Origin: Bradyrhizobium sp. Arg816
Lineage (GTDB): Bacteria > Pseudomonadota > Alphaproteobacteria > Rhizobiales > Xanthobacteraceae
DNA: 64,000 bases
Assembly (NCBI RefSeq): GCF_029989365.1
Contig: NZ_JAPRAQ010000006.1
Location: 124,001 to 188,000, forward strand
Direction: 5' to 3'
In this document: in pieces, positions 25,385 through 33,912 of the stretch
Layout: each line of letters opens with the position of its first letter
Position numbering within the stretch: the first letter of the stretch is position 1
The notes under the pieces: generated by a model
Databases searched by the model: none
What the model was told of the DNA's origin: nothing
Seen by the model: the letters and a program-made list of their open reading frames with translations, nothing else
Program-made: the position numbers and the translations under genes

Positions 25385-25876
25385 CTACCTCTTCATCCCA
25401 CCCACATACGCCGCCAGCTTATCCAGCGTCTGGTAGCCATATTCGACGGCACCGAAGCCGATCATGCCGTCGCGCTGCTCGGTGCTCGAGGCCAGTTGCC
25501 GCATCATCAGCACGGTCTTGCCGTTGCTCTGCTCGGCAAAGGTGATGGTGAAGCGGAACATGCCGGGATCCTCGTCCTGGTCGACGCCGTGATCCATCTC
25601 CATGAGCGACGGCCGCTCGATGCGGCGGAAGCGCATGCGGTTCGGATAGACGGTGCCGTCGGGGCCGATCATGTTGAAGCGCCAGACGCCGCCGACGCGC
25701 ACGTCGATCTCGAAGGTCTCGAGCTTGAAGCCCTTCGGCCCGAACCATTGCGGGAGATGTTTTGGATCGGACCACGCCTCGAACACCAGGTCGCGCGGCG
25801 CGTCGATCACGCGCGACATCACGATCTCGCGGTCGATCGACCATTGCGACAGAACGGGATTGGCAGAATTCGTCAT
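25385..25876 (-). CDS. SRPBCC/AHSA1 family protein
   Basis: 163 residues. The helix-grip fold is seen from the start VMSRVIDAPRDLVFEAWSDPKHLPQWFGPKGF, then strands FEIDVRVGGVWRFNMIGPDG and the C-terminal helix GAVEYGYQTLDKLAAYVGG. This AHSA1 type binds a hydrophobic ligand; no enzyme residues can be named. ATG 25876 overlaps the TGA of the ArsR gene by one base. ArsR-SRPBCC pairs are a common two-gene unit in soil bacteria, with the regulator presumably sensing what the partner binds. Confidence 0.88.
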   Translation of the reverse strand: MTNSANPVLSQWSIDREIVMSRVIDAPRDLVFEAWSDPKHLPQWFGPKGFKLETFEIDVRVGGVWRFNMIGPDGTVYPNRMRFRRIERPSLMEMDHGVDQDEDPGMFRFTITFAEQSNGKTVLMMRQLASSTEQRDGMIGFGAVEYGYQTLDKLAAYVGGMKR

Positions 25877-26265
25877 CACTCAGAACCTTTCCGTTTGGTT
25901 GTGCGGGACGGCCGTTTGGCGGCCGCCCTCTCCTTCTCTTTCTTCAGTTGCATGACGTAAGCCTCGAACCGGTCGAGCCGCGCCTCCCAGATCGCGCGCT
26001 GCTGCTGGAACCAGTCCTCCGCGCCGACGAGCGCGTCCGGGCTGAGACGGCAGGTGCGCACGCGGCCGGATTTCTCCGACTGAACGAGCCCGCTCGTCTC
26101 CAGCACATGGATGTGTTTCATGAAGCTCGGCAGCGCCATCTCGAACGGATCGGCGAGCTCGCCGACCGACGCCTCGCCGGCGCACAGCCGCATCACGATC
26201 GCCCGCCTCGTGGGATCGGCAAGGGCTGCGAAGACATGGTCGAGCTGGGATAGTTGGTTAGCCAT
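25876..26265 (-). CDS. ArsR-family transcriptional regulator
   Basis: 129 residues from ATG 26265 (frame opens earlier, but the next in-frame codons are glycine-rich and not family-like). Winged helix 5-90 (LDHVFAALADPTRRAIVMRL, FMKHIHVLETSGLV) and a basic tail. No metal-binding cysteines (ELCVCDL is replaced), as in ArsR members paired with SRPBCC proteins. A perfect inverted repeat straddles its start codon, pointing to autorepression. Confidence 0.9.
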   Translation of the reverse strand: MANQLSQLDHVFAALADPTRRAIVMRLCAGEASVGELADPFEMALPSFMKHIHVLETSGLVQSEKSGRVRTCRLSPDALVGAEDWFQQQRAIWEARLDRFEAYVMQLKKEKERAAAKRPSRTTKRKGSE

Positions 26266-26312
26266 GAAGCTAACTATAGACCCGCCACCGCCCGGCGTCA
26301 ATAATTGTTAGC
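26257..26312. promoter_or_regulatory. ArsR operator candidates
   Basis: GTTAGC (26257-26262) and GCTAAC (26269-26274) form a perfect inverted repeat around the start codon of the ArsR gene. A third GTTAGC lies at 26307-26312 in the promoter region. Confidence 0.65.
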
Positions 26313-26437
26313 CCACAAGATAAGTATTTTTCCGCAAGCTCCCGCCGCCGGAACCCACAACGCGCAATCGTGAATTGGGGCAGCCGGCCCTCCCCGTTAG
26401 AAGAGACAGGGGGCGCATCGCATCATGCGTCAGAGCC

Positions 26438-27601
26438 GTGCCGTCTGTTGTCACCTCATCACACCTCACCCGGCGGGCCCTCGCACGGGCTGCGCTGGTT
26501 CCCCTCGCGCTTGCCTGGTCGCGTCGCGCATCGGCTGATTCCGACATGATCGCGCAGATGCGCGACATCGTTGCGGGTGAGCTGACCCCGACCATGACGC
26601 CGGACCAGCCGGGCGGCCTCGCCGCCGCGCTCTGCGCCGGCGGACATGTCGAATTCTTCAACTATGGCTTTGCTGACGACGCCACGCGAAGGCCTGTCAC
26701 ACCGGATACGTTGTTCAACCTCGGTTCCCTGAGAAAGCCCTTCGAGGCAACGCTGGTGGCGCTGGGCTCGCTCCGCGGCGAATTGCGGCCCGACGATGCC
26801 CTGCCAAAATATCTGCCCGAGCTGACCGGCGACTATGTCCGCCGCGTCACCGTCGGCCAGCTCGCCACGCACACGTCGGGCATGCTGCTGTCGACCGACC
26901 ATCCACCTTGGCCGAACGACTCGTTCTCGCGGGCGCAGTTCATCGACATGTTCAACGCCTTCGAGCCGCAGACCGGCGAAGCGCCCGGCAAGCAGCGCAT
27001 CTACAGCCACGCCTGTTACGTGCTGCTTCAGCTCGTGCTCGAGCGCTGCTACGGCACCCCGATCGCAACGCTGTTCGATCAGCGCATCCTCAAACCACTT
27101 GGCATGAATGCGACCTCCGTGCCCGAACGCGGCGAAGACAGCCGCGCCGTCATGGATGCGGCGTGGATGCAGCGCGTGGTCCAGGGCTATTCGGATCAGG
27201 GCACGCCGATCGGCCCACCCGGCAACCAGCAGAGCTATTTTGATTTTCCCGGCACGGGCCAGATGTTCTCTTCCGCGCGGGATCTCGGGGCATTCGTCGC
27301 CGCCAACGTCGACGGCCGCTCGATCGACCCGCATCTGCGCGAGGCGTTGCGGCTGACTCAGCGCGAAGTCTTCCGGGTTAACGACAAGTTCGGCGAGGCG
27401 ATGGCCTGGGAGAATGTGCGCCTTCCCGACGTCACCATCGTCGACAAGCCGGGCGGCCTCAACAACGCCTCCGGCTATCTCGGTCTTGTGCCGGCGCGAC
27501 GGATCGCCATGGTCCTGCTCGCCAATCGCGGCGAATATCCGCATGAGATCGTTCGCTACAAGGTCCTGCCTGCACTGGCCAAGCTCGTGGCTTCGCACTG
27601 A
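26438..27601 (+). CDS. Class C beta-lactamase/serine hydrolase homologue, exported
   Basis: 387 residues from GTG 26438; an in-frame TTG at 26375 is the alternative, and neither has a strong Shine-Dalgarno. Tat-like leader (TRRALARAALVPLALAWSRRASA). The SxxK motif is LGSLRKPFE; the second motif is YSHACY where class C enzymes have YxN; the third is DKPGG where KTG is usual. KPLGMNATSVP and LLANRGEYP are family-like. The changed second and third motifs suggest an esterase or peptidase role rather than a working beta-lactamase. Divergent from arsR with a 172-bp gap. Confidence 0.8.
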   Translation: MPSVVTSSHLTRRALARAALVPLALAWSRRASADSDMIAQMRDIVAGELTPTMTPDQPGGLAAALCAGGHVEFFNYGFADDATRRPVTPDTLFNLGSLRKPFEATLVALGSLRGELRPDDALPKYLPELTGDYVRRVTVGQLATHTSGMLLSTDHPPWPNDSFSRAQFIDMFNAFEPQTGEAPGKQRIYSHACYVLLQLVLERCYGTPIATLFDQRILKPLGMNATSVPERGEDSRAVMDAAWMQRVVQGYSDQGTPIGPPGNQQSYFDFPGTGQMFSSARDLGAFVAANVDGRSIDPHLREALRLTQREVFRVNDKFGEAMAWENVRLPDVTIVDKPGGLNNASGYLGLVPARRIAMVLLANRGEYPHEIVRYKVLPALAKLVASH

Positions 27602-27619
27602 ACTTGCTCGCAGAAACAG

Positions 27620-27644
27620 AAAGCCCCGGCAGAGCCGGGGCTTT
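27620..27644. terminator. Bidirectional hairpin terminator
   Basis: AAAGCCCCGGC-AGA-GCCGGGGCTTT is a perfect 11-bp stem with A and T ends on both sides, placed between the converging hydrolase and porin genes. Confidence 0.9.
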
Positions 27645-27669
27645 CCACACCAGGATCGGAACGGGATGC

Positions 27670-28497
27670 TCAGTACCTGGCGACGACCGGTCCGCCGAAC
27701 TTGTAGTTCACGCCGACGCGCACGATGTTCGACTTGAGATCGACCGAGTGGGTATAAACGTTGCTCGGATATTTCGTTACGCCGCCGACCAGATTGGTGC
27801 TGGTCACGCTGGCGCGGCCAAGATCGACATAGAGATATTCGGCCTTGAGCGACCAGCCGCCACCGACGGCATATTCGCTGCCGACGCCCGCGGTCCAGCC
27901 GAGGCGCGTGTCGCGGATCGTGCCCGACTCGGTCGCGGCCGCGAACGTGTCGGTGAAGTTGAAATTGCCCTTCACCTCGGAGATCGCCGCGCCGCCCGTC
28001 GCGTACAGCAGCCAGGTCGGAGCCACGAGGAAGCCGATGCGGCCACGGATGGTGGCGAGCCAATCGGCCGAGACCGACGACGACACATTAAAGCCTGTCG
28101 GGGCGCAGCAGGGATAGAGCGCAGAGCCCGTCGCGCTGCCCTTGAAACCGAAATAGTTGATGTCACCTTCGAGGCCGAGCACGGCGTGGTTGACTTGCCA
28201 GTTGTAGCCCGCCGTAAAGCCGCCGGTCACGCTGGAGCTGTTGACGCCCTGGGCGCCGACCGTGTTGATGGCGGGGACGCTGCTCGCCGCAAAATAGCCG
28301 GTCGGAGAGAACACCGTCGAGGTGTTCAGATCGGAGTTGCCCCACTGCCCGCCGACATTGCCGCCGATGTAAAAGCCGGTCCAGTTGTAGGCTGGCGCCA
28401 TGACCGGCGCCTTGGTGTATTGCGCCGCGAGGTCGGCCGCCTGCACGGATGCGGTGCCGAGCACAATCGAAGCGACCGCCAGCAAAAGCTTCTTCAT
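27670..28497 (-). CDS. Outer-membrane beta-barrel porin, Omp25/Omp31 type
   Basis: 275 residues from ATG 28497 with GGAG upstream. Signal peptide MKKLLLAVASIVLGTASVQA, then the family start YNWTGFYIGGNVGGQWG. The rest is alternating polar/hydrophobic strands of an eight-stranded barrel (LATIRGRIGFLVAPTWLLYATGG, WSLKAEYLYVDLG) ending in RVGVNYKFGGPVVARY, where a terminal aromatic suits barrel assembly. Abundant surface protein type in rhizobia. Two adjacent cysteines (YPCCAP) in a loop are unusual. Confidence 0.92.
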   Translation of the reverse strand: MKKLLLAVASIVLGTASVQAADLAAQYTKAPVMAPAYNWTGFYIGGNVGGQWGNSDLNTSTVFSPTGYFAASSVPAINTVGAQGVNSSSVTGGFTAGYNWQVNHAVLGLEGDINYFGFKGSATGSALYPCCAPTGFNVSSSVSADWLATIRGRIGFLVAPTWLLYATGGAAISEVKGNFNFTDTFAAATESGTIRDTRLGWTAGVGSEYAVGGGWSLKAEYLYVDLGRASVTSTNLVGGVTKYPSNVYTHSVDLKSNIVRVGVNYKFGGPVVARY

Positions 28498-28775
28498 TCC
28501 AATCTCCATTCCCCCACGCGCTTGATCTCGCGTTTTCGATACGCGCTGGTGGGAGCCATCCGGCGCAGATCGGGAATAGGCGGAGCATGTCTGTTCGTCT
28601 CGGTCTGCGGCGCAGTTCGTATGGACTGTGACGTAGTCGGTGACTTATCGCGCAAGACCAGCGACGAGTGTGACCCGAACGCCACGCGTCGCCCCGCCGC
28701 AGCGGCGCACCGCGCAAGCCACGCGTCGCGTTACGACAAGTGCACGGAAATGGCGGAGCGAAGCCGCGCGCCGAC

Positions 28776-29480
28776 TCACACCGAGCGCGTCAGTCCGCCG
28801 TCGACGCGGATATTCTGGCCTGTGATGTAGGCCGCGCCGTCGGAGGCCAGGAACGACACCGTCGCCGCGACCTCCTCGACCTTGCCGTAGCGCTTCATCG
28901 GCACGCTGTCGCGCCGCGCATCGGTCTGCGGCAGGCTGTCGATCCAGCCCGGCAGCACGTTGTTCATGCGGATGTTGTCGGCGGCGTGGGTGTCGGTGAA
29001 GATCTTGGTGAAGGCGGCAAGGCCTGCGCGGAACACCGCAGAGGTCGGAAACATCGCGCTCGGCTCGAATGCCCAGGCGGTCGAGATGTTGATGATGGCG
29101 CCGCTCTTCTGCGCCTGCATCACCGGCGTCACCAGCCGGGTCGGCCGGATCACGTTGAGGAGATACGTGTCGAGACCGGTGTGCCACTGCTCGTCGGTGA
29201 TCTCCGTGATCGCCGCGCGCGGCCCGTGGCCGGCGCTGTTGACGAGCACGTCGATGCGTCCCCATCTGGCCATTGCCCCGTCGACGAGCCGCTTCAGATC
29301 ATCGTTCGACTGGTTGGAGCCGGTGACGCCGAGGCCGCCGAGCTCGACTGCCAGCGCCTCGCCCTTGCCGGAGGACGACAGGATCGCGACGCGAAAGCCG
29401 TCGGCCGCGAGCCGCCGCGCAGCCCCTGCCCCCATGCCGCTGCCGCCGGCGGTGACCAGTGCGACCTTCTCTGCTGCCAT
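28776..29480 (-). CDS. SDR-fold protein lacking the catalytic Tyr and Lys
   Basis: 234 residues. Cofactor motif TAGGSGMGAG and NSAG are present and Ser133 is in place (NISTAWA), but the YxxxK motif aligns with Ser147 and Arg151 (TSAVFRAGL), so both catalytic residues are changed. The fold is otherwise intact through the end ITGQNIRVDGG. It could bind NAD(P) without classical catalysis, or use a different mechanism. Monocistronic; divergent from a GNAT gene. The substrate is unknown. Confidence 0.82.
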   Translation of the reverse strand: MAAEKVALVTAGGSGMGAGAARRLAADGFRVAILSSSGKGEALAVELGGLGVTGSNQSNDDLKRLVDGAMARWGRIDVLVNSAGHGPRAAITEITDEQWHTGLDTYLLNVIRPTRLVTPVMQAQKSGAIINISTAWAFEPSAMFPTSAVFRAGLAAFTKIFTDTHAADNIRMNNVLPGWIDSLPQTDARRDSVPMKRYGKVEEVAATVSFLASDGAAYITGQNIRVDGGLTRSV

Positions 29481-29590
29481 GACCGATCATCCCTGTGTTG
29501 AGGCGAGCCCCGGGCCCGGCCTATCATGAGGCCTTCTACCGCCGGACCTGCCGCCAGGTCCACCGCCCAAGGCCCGTCAAGGCATCCGTC

Positions 29591-30433
29591 ATGAGCGATC
29601 TGCAGATCCGCAATTTGCGCCCCGAGGAGATCGCCACCGCCGTCGACTGGGCCGCGGCCGAGGGCTGGAATCCGGGCCTCGGCGACGCCGCCTGTTTCGC
29701 CATCCCGGACGAGAAAGGCTTCTTCGTCGGCGAGATCGACGGCGAGCCGGTCGCAACAATCTCCTGCGTCAATTACGATGATCGCTTCGCCTTCCTCGGC
29801 TTCTACATCGTGCGCTCAGGCTTTCGCGGCGCGGGCCACGGCCTGCGCATCTGGAACGCTGCGATCGCGCATGCGGGCGCTCGCGTGATCGGGCTCGACG
29901 GCGTCGTCGCGCAGCAGGACAATTACAAGAAGTCCGGCTTCCAGCTTGCCTACGCCAATATCCGCTACGGCGGCATCGCCGCCGCGCCGCCGAATCCGCC
30001 CGCCGAAATCGCAGCCCTCGACAATGTCCCGTTCGCGCTCGTTGAAGCCGACGACGCGACCGTGTTCCCAGCCGCGCGCAGCACCTTCCTGCGCGCCTGG
30101 ATCAACACATCAGGCCATCTCGGCGGCGCGCTGCTGCGCGACGGCAAGCTCGCGGCATGGGGGGTGATCCGGCCCTGCCGGACCGGACACAAGATCGGCC
30201 CGCTTGTCGCCGACGACCGCGGAGCGGCGGAAGCGATCGTGCAGGCGCTGCTCGCGAGCGCAGGCGGCGGCGAAGTCTTCCTCGACGTCCCCGCGATCAA
30301 TCGCGAGGCCATTGCGCTCGCGGAATCTCTCGGGCTCAAGCCGGTGTTCGAGACGGCGCGGATGTACACAGGGCCGATCCCGCCACTGGGGATCGACCGC
30401 ATTTTCGGCGTGACCAGCTTTGAGCTGGGCTAG
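29591..30433 (+). CDS. GNAT-family N-acetyltransferase with a C-terminal second domain
   Basis: 280 residues from ATG 29591, with AAGG upstream. Residues 1-140 are a GNAT domain with GFRGAGHGLRIWNAAI as the acetyl-CoA loop. The C-terminal half (about 150-275) is the second GNAT-like fold seen in these tandem proteins (CRTGHKIGPLVADD, FLDVPAINREAIALAESLG, ending ARMYTGPIPPLG). Substrate unknown; such proteins acetylate small molecules or protein ends. Confidence 0.87.
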   Translation: MSDLQIRNLRPEEIATAVDWAAAEGWNPGLGDAACFAIPDEKGFFVGEIDGEPVATISCVNYDDRFAFLGFYIVRSGFRGAGHGLRIWNAAIAHAGARVIGLDGVVAQQDNYKKSGFQLAYANIRYGGIAAAPPNPPAEIAALDNVPFALVEADDATVFPAARSTFLRAWINTSGHLGGALLRDGKLAAWGVIRPCRTGHKIGPLVADDRGAAEAIVQALLASAGGGEVFLDVPAINREAIALAESLGLKPVFETARMYTGPIPPLGIDRIFGVTSFELG

Positions 30434-30451
30434 CTGAGCGGGCTAGGCTGC

Positions 30452-30895
30452 TCAGTAGCAGCGCATGATGTTGACGGTGTGCTCGCCACCGCCGCGGCCG
30501 GGCACCGTCACCTGCTCCGTCGGGCAGCTTGGCACATAGGGCCGGTCGGACGGCACCACGTTCGGCGGGAAGCGATGGGTCCAGTCCCAGGGAACGTCGT
30601 ACGTATAGGTGTAACGCACGTCGGTGGAGGCCGGCTGCCCGGCATCGACGAAAGGCTGGTTATAGCCTGCGTTGTCGTAGAACCCGCCGCCGCCCGGCCA
30701 ATAGACCCAGGGCGTGTTGCGGCCGCGGAACCGGGCGCCAGGACCGATCTGCGGACGCGCGATCGCGCCGGAAGGCGCCATCCCGTGCGCGGCGGTGGCG
30801 GTGGCGCCGGGCCTGGCAAAACCGTCATTGGCAGAAAGGAGCAGCGCGGCTGCGCTGAGCGAGGCGAAGAGCGCCCCATATGATCTGGACATCAT
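30452..30895 (-). CDS. Small exported protein of unknown function
   Basis: 147 residues. Leader MMSRSYGALFASLSAAALLLSANDGFA, then a Gly/Pro/aromatic-rich mature region (NTPWVYWPGGGGFYDNAGYN, YTYDVPWDWTHRFPPNVVPS) and two cysteines near the end (SCPTEQ, IMRCY) that could form a disulphide. Probably periplasmic or surface-exposed. A perfect TTAA-N7-TTAA box sits about 80 bp upstream, so cell-cycle control by CtrA is likely. Converges with the GNAT gene. Confidence 0.75.
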   Translation of the reverse strand: MMSRSYGALFASLSAAALLLSANDGFARPGATATAAHGMAPSGAIARPQIGPGARFRGRNTPWVYWPGGGGFYDNAGYNQPFVDAGQPASTDVRYTYTYDVPWDWTHRFPPNVVPSDRPYVPSCPTEQVTVPGRGGGEHTVNIMRCY

Positions 30896-30974
30896 GATAC
30901 GCACCAACTCGTTTGGCTTCGGCGGCTCCCCACCGCACGCTAGGCCGGGCCGTCACCCACCCGCAAACCTATAA

Positions 30975-30989
30975 TTAATTGTTGGTTAA
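30975..30989 (-). promoter_or_regulatory. CtrA-type box TTAA-N7-TTAA
   Basis: On the minus strand it reads TTAACCAACAATTAA, the full consensus of the alphaproteobacterial cell-cycle regulator CtrA, about 80 bp before the small exported protein gene. Confidence 0.6.
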
Positions 30990-31148
30990 GGCACGGGATT
31001 AACGGGGTACCCAGTGCGGCAGAACGCCCGGAATTCTGTGCTGATTTCAGACACTTCGTTCCGGGGAATGCCGTCCTCTTGACCGGTTGATCGGAGTTGA
31101 TCGCGCTCACCGAATCGGCGGTGGCAATTTTGCTTGAAGGCGTTTCCT

Positions 31149-31229
31149 CCGTCATTGCGAGCGCAACGAAGCAAGCCAGGGTTTTGCCGCGGAGGAATTC
31201 TGATTGCTTCGCTGTGCTCGCAATGACGG
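31149..31229. repeat. Palindromic repeat, family A
   Basis: CCGTCATTGCGAGCGCAACGAAGCAAGCCAG... is mirrored by GATTGCTTCG...CTCGCAATGACGG, 81 bp. The inner arm has drifted compared with the copy at 10.2 kb. Confidence 0.85.
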
Positions 31230-31329
31230 CGCTGAGGCGTTGAGTGCAATGACCGTGATCTCGTGCCCGATAACGACGAATCCGTGGATGCCTGGTCACC
31301 CCCCATCACATCTGCATGCTCCCCGGGAC

Positions 31330-31347
31330 TTGTAACAAAACTGTCAT
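31330..31347 (+). promoter_or_regulatory. Pho box
   Basis: TTGTAAC-AAAA-CTGTCAT: two 7-bp half sites with the 4-bp AT-rich spacer of a PhoB site; the second half is an exact CTGTCAT. It lies about 70 bp before the start of the exported phosphatase-family gene. Confidence 0.75.
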
Positions 31348-31415
31348 GCAGCAAAACTAAACGATGGCCGGGGGCCGCGGTCGCGGCCATTGCCGCCTCA
31401 CCGCAGGAGATTTCG

Positions 31416-33269
31416 ATGCGCCGTTCACTGGTGTTGCTGTCCGCCGGACTGACAGTCTTGTCCACCGGACTAGCCTCCGCCCAGAACAACACGCCCCGCA
31501 ACCTGATCCTGTTCATTCCGGACGGTCTGCGCGCGCTGAAGGTGACGCCGGAGACCGCGCCGGCGATGGCCGAGGTTCGCGACAAGGGCGTCAATTTCAA
31601 GAACCCGCATTCCCTCTTCCCGACCTTCACCATGGCCAACGGCTCGGCGATGTCGACCGGTCACTATCTCGGCGACACCGGCGTGTTCTCCAACACGATC
31701 TGGACCAACTATACGTCTGTCCCCGCCGGCGACACCGTGGTCCCCTTCATCGAGAACGACGCCGTGCTCGGCGACATCGACGAGCATTTCAAGGGCGACT
31801 ATCTCAACGAGGAAACCGTCCTGAAGATGGCCCGCGACAAGGGCCTCAGCACGGCGGCGATCGGCAAGGTCGGCCCGACCTACCAATGGGACCACACTGA
31901 CAAGCCCGAGAAGCCCGGCCAGCATTCGATCGTCATCGACGATTCCACCGGCGGCAAGAACGGCGTGGCGCTGTCCGACGAGATGAAAGACGCGCTGACC
32001 AAGGCCGGCCTCCCCCTCACCACCCCGAGCCGCGGCGACAACGGCAAGGCCGGCGACGCCAAGACGCCGGGCACCATTGTCGCCAATGTCGCGCAGCAGG
32101 CTTATTTCGCCGACGTCGCCGCCAAGGTCGTGCTGCCGATGTTCAAGGCACGCAACAAGCCGTTCGTACTGGTGTTCTGGTCGCGCGACCCTGACGGCAC
32201 CCAGCACAACCAGGGCGACAGCCTCAACCAGATCAAGCCGGGCATCAACGGCCCGAGCACGATGGCGAGCATCAAGAACGCCGACAACAACCTCGCCCAG
32301 CTCCGCAAGGCGCTCGACGAGCTCGGGCTGGCCGCGAATACCAACATCATGATCCAGGCCGACCACGGCTTCTCGACCATCTCCAAGGAGAGCAAGACCA
32401 GCCCCTCGGCCAAGGTCAGCTATGACGACACGCCGAAGGACTTTTTGCCGATGGGCTTTTTGGCAATCGACCTCGCCAAGGCGCTCGACCTGCCGCTGTT
32501 CGACCCCAACGACAAGAACGCCGCCGTCACCGGCAACGCCCATCCGAAGGCCGGCAACGGCGTGCTCGGCAAGGATCCGACCAAGCCTGACCTCGTCATC
32601 GCCACCAATGGCGGCTCGGACCTGATCTACCTGCCGAACAAGGACAAGAAGCTGGCGGTCAAGACCGTCAAGGCGCTGCTCGAGCAGGATTACGTCTCCG
32701 GCCTGTTCGTGGACGACTCGCTCGGCCGCATCCCTGGTACCCTGCCGCTGTCGAGCATCAATCTGCGCGGCAAGTCGGCGACGCCAACGCCGGCGATCGT
32801 CGTCAATTTTCGCTCCTATGCGAGCGATTGCGGTGAGGCGCCGACCAACTGCTCGGTGCAGGTCGCCGACACCGTGCTGCGCCAGGGCCAGGGCATGCAT
32901 GGCAGCTTCAGCCGCGGCGACACCATGAACTTCATGGCCGCGATCGGTCCGGACTTCAAAGCCGGCTATGTCAGCCAGATCCCCGTGAGCAATGCCGATG
33001 TCGGCATGACGGCCGCCCAGCTCATGGGCCTGCGCAGCTCGCAGAACGGCGGCCTGGTCGGCCGCGTAATGTCGGAGGCCCTGCCCAACGGCATCGTGCC
33101 GAAGGCCTATACCGGCACGCTGAAGTCCAAGCCCGCCGAGGGCGGCCTGGTGACCGTGCTGAACTTCCAGCGCGTCGGCAGCCAGCGCTATTTCGACGCC
33201 GCCGGATTCCCAGGCCGCACGCTCGGGCTCGAGCCGAACACCGACAAACAAAAAACGGCGGGGAAATAA
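31416..33269 (+). CDS. Exported alkaline-phosphatase-superfamily phosphatase/phosphodiesterase
   Basis: 617 residues from ATG 31416 (GGAG six bases before; the longer frame has no signal peptide). Leader MRRSLVLLSAGLTVLSTGLASA. Metal site and nucleophile regions of the superfamily are visible: LFIPDGLRA (Asp ligand), PTFTMANGSAMSTG (Thr/Ser nucleophile zone), FWSRDPDGTQHNQGD and QADHGFS (Asp/His ligands). It most likely hydrolyses phosphate esters in the periplasm. The Pho box upstream says it is induced by phosphate starvation. The gene ends inside a hairpin terminator. Confidence 0.88.
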   Translation: MRRSLVLLSAGLTVLSTGLASAQNNTPRNLILFIPDGLRALKVTPETAPAMAEVRDKGVNFKNPHSLFPTFTMANGSAMSTGHYLGDTGVFSNTIWTNYTSVPAGDTVVPFIENDAVLGDIDEHFKGDYLNEETVLKMARDKGLSTAAIGKVGPTYQWDHTDKPEKPGQHSIVIDDSTGGKNGVALSDEMKDALTKAGLPLTTPSRGDNGKAGDAKTPGTIVANVAQQAYFADVAAKVVLPMFKARNKPFVLVFWSRDPDGTQHNQGDSLNQIKPGINGPSTMASIKNADNNLAQLRKALDELGLAANTNIMIQADHGFSTISKESKTSPSAKVSYDDTPKDFLPMGFLAIDLAKALDLPLFDPNDKNAAVTGNAHPKAGNGVLGKDPTKPDLVIATNGGSDLIYLPNKDKKLAVKTVKALLEQDYVSGLFVDDSLGRIPGTLPLSSINLRGKSATPTPAIVVNFRSYASDCGEAPTNCSVQVADTVLRQGQGMHGSFSRGDTMNFMAAIGPDFKAGYVSQIPVSNADVGMTAAQLMGLRSSQNGGLVGRVMSEALPNGIVPKAYTGTLKSKPAEGGLVTVLNFQRVGSQRYFDAAGFPGRTLGLEPNTDKQKTAGK

Positions 33270-33277
33270 CCCCGCCG
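33256..33277 (+). terminator. Hairpin terminator overlapping the stop codon
   Basis: CGGCGGGG-AAATAA-CCCCGCCG: the TAA stop of the phosphatase gene lies in the loop. A run of A precedes it, so it may work for both strands; the minus-strand gene ending at 33340 comes next. Confidence 0.75.
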
Positions 33278-33339
33278 CCGTCTGTCGCGCCTCGCAAGGG
33301 GCGCGACAGTCTCGTCTAATTCTTACAGGCCCAGATCTT

Positions 33340-33912
33340 TTACATGCCGATGTCGAACACGTTCGGCAACTGGCCCGCCAAAGGCAGCGCGGTGGCGCCC
33401 AGGAAGGTCGCCACCATCGCCATCAGGCGACGGTTGTTCTGGCGCTTGCCGCGCATCTGTCCGGCGATCCACTCCAGCATCTCGCTGTTGACCTTGGCGG
33501 CGTAGGACGGCGCCCAGCTCTCGATCTCGGACTCTGCCGACAGCGCGACGCTGCGCGGCGGCACCTTCAGGCCCGAGGCGCTCGCGGCGTAATGGGCAAC
33601 GGCCTTGGCGAGCAGGTCGTCGAACCGGCCGCCATCGGTGCGCTCGGTTGCGGCTTCATTGATCTCGAACAGCGCCTCGGCTTCGGCGCGGCTGACCGGC
33701 TGGTCGTTGACGGCCGTGGCGGTCAGGATGCGCGCGCACCAGGCGGTGTCATCGGCATCGAGCGAGCGGGAAAAGTGGACCCGGCCCTTGGTGGTCGGGC
33801 CTTCGCCCGTGATCACGCCGTCGCGCACGACGGTCAATGCATGAGCCGCGGTATCGCGGCAGGACGGTTCGAGGGACGGCGACTCAACAGACTTATGCGC
33901 AGCGGCAGACAT
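33340..33912 (-). CDS. Conserved hypothetical protein with one C-terminal membrane segment
   Basis: 190 residues, with GGAAG before the ATG. The first 150 residues are soluble and acidic with alternating helices (DQPVSRAEAEALFEINEAATER, GRFDDLLAKAVAHYAAS), followed by a basic stretch (RGKRQNNRRLM) and a hydrophobic helix AMVATFLGATALPLAG. The plan suggests a cytoplasmic domain on a C-terminal tail anchor. Function unknown to me. Confidence 0.75.
   Translation of the reverse strand: MSAAAHKSVESPSLEPSCRDTAAHALTVVRDGVITGEGPTTKGRVHFSRSLDADDTAWCARILTATAVNDQPVSRAEAEALFEINEAATERTDGGRFDDLLAKAVAHYAASASGLKVPPRSVALSAESEIESWAPSYAAKVNSEMLEWIAGQMRGKRQNNRRLMAMVATFLGATALPLAGQLPNVFDIGM

Larger units (their letters stand above)
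30896..31415. other. 520-bp intergenic region between divergent genes
   Basis: It holds, in order, a CtrA-type box (30975-30989), a family A palindromic repeat (31149-31229) and a Pho box (31330-31347). I see no convincing gene. Confidence 0.8.
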
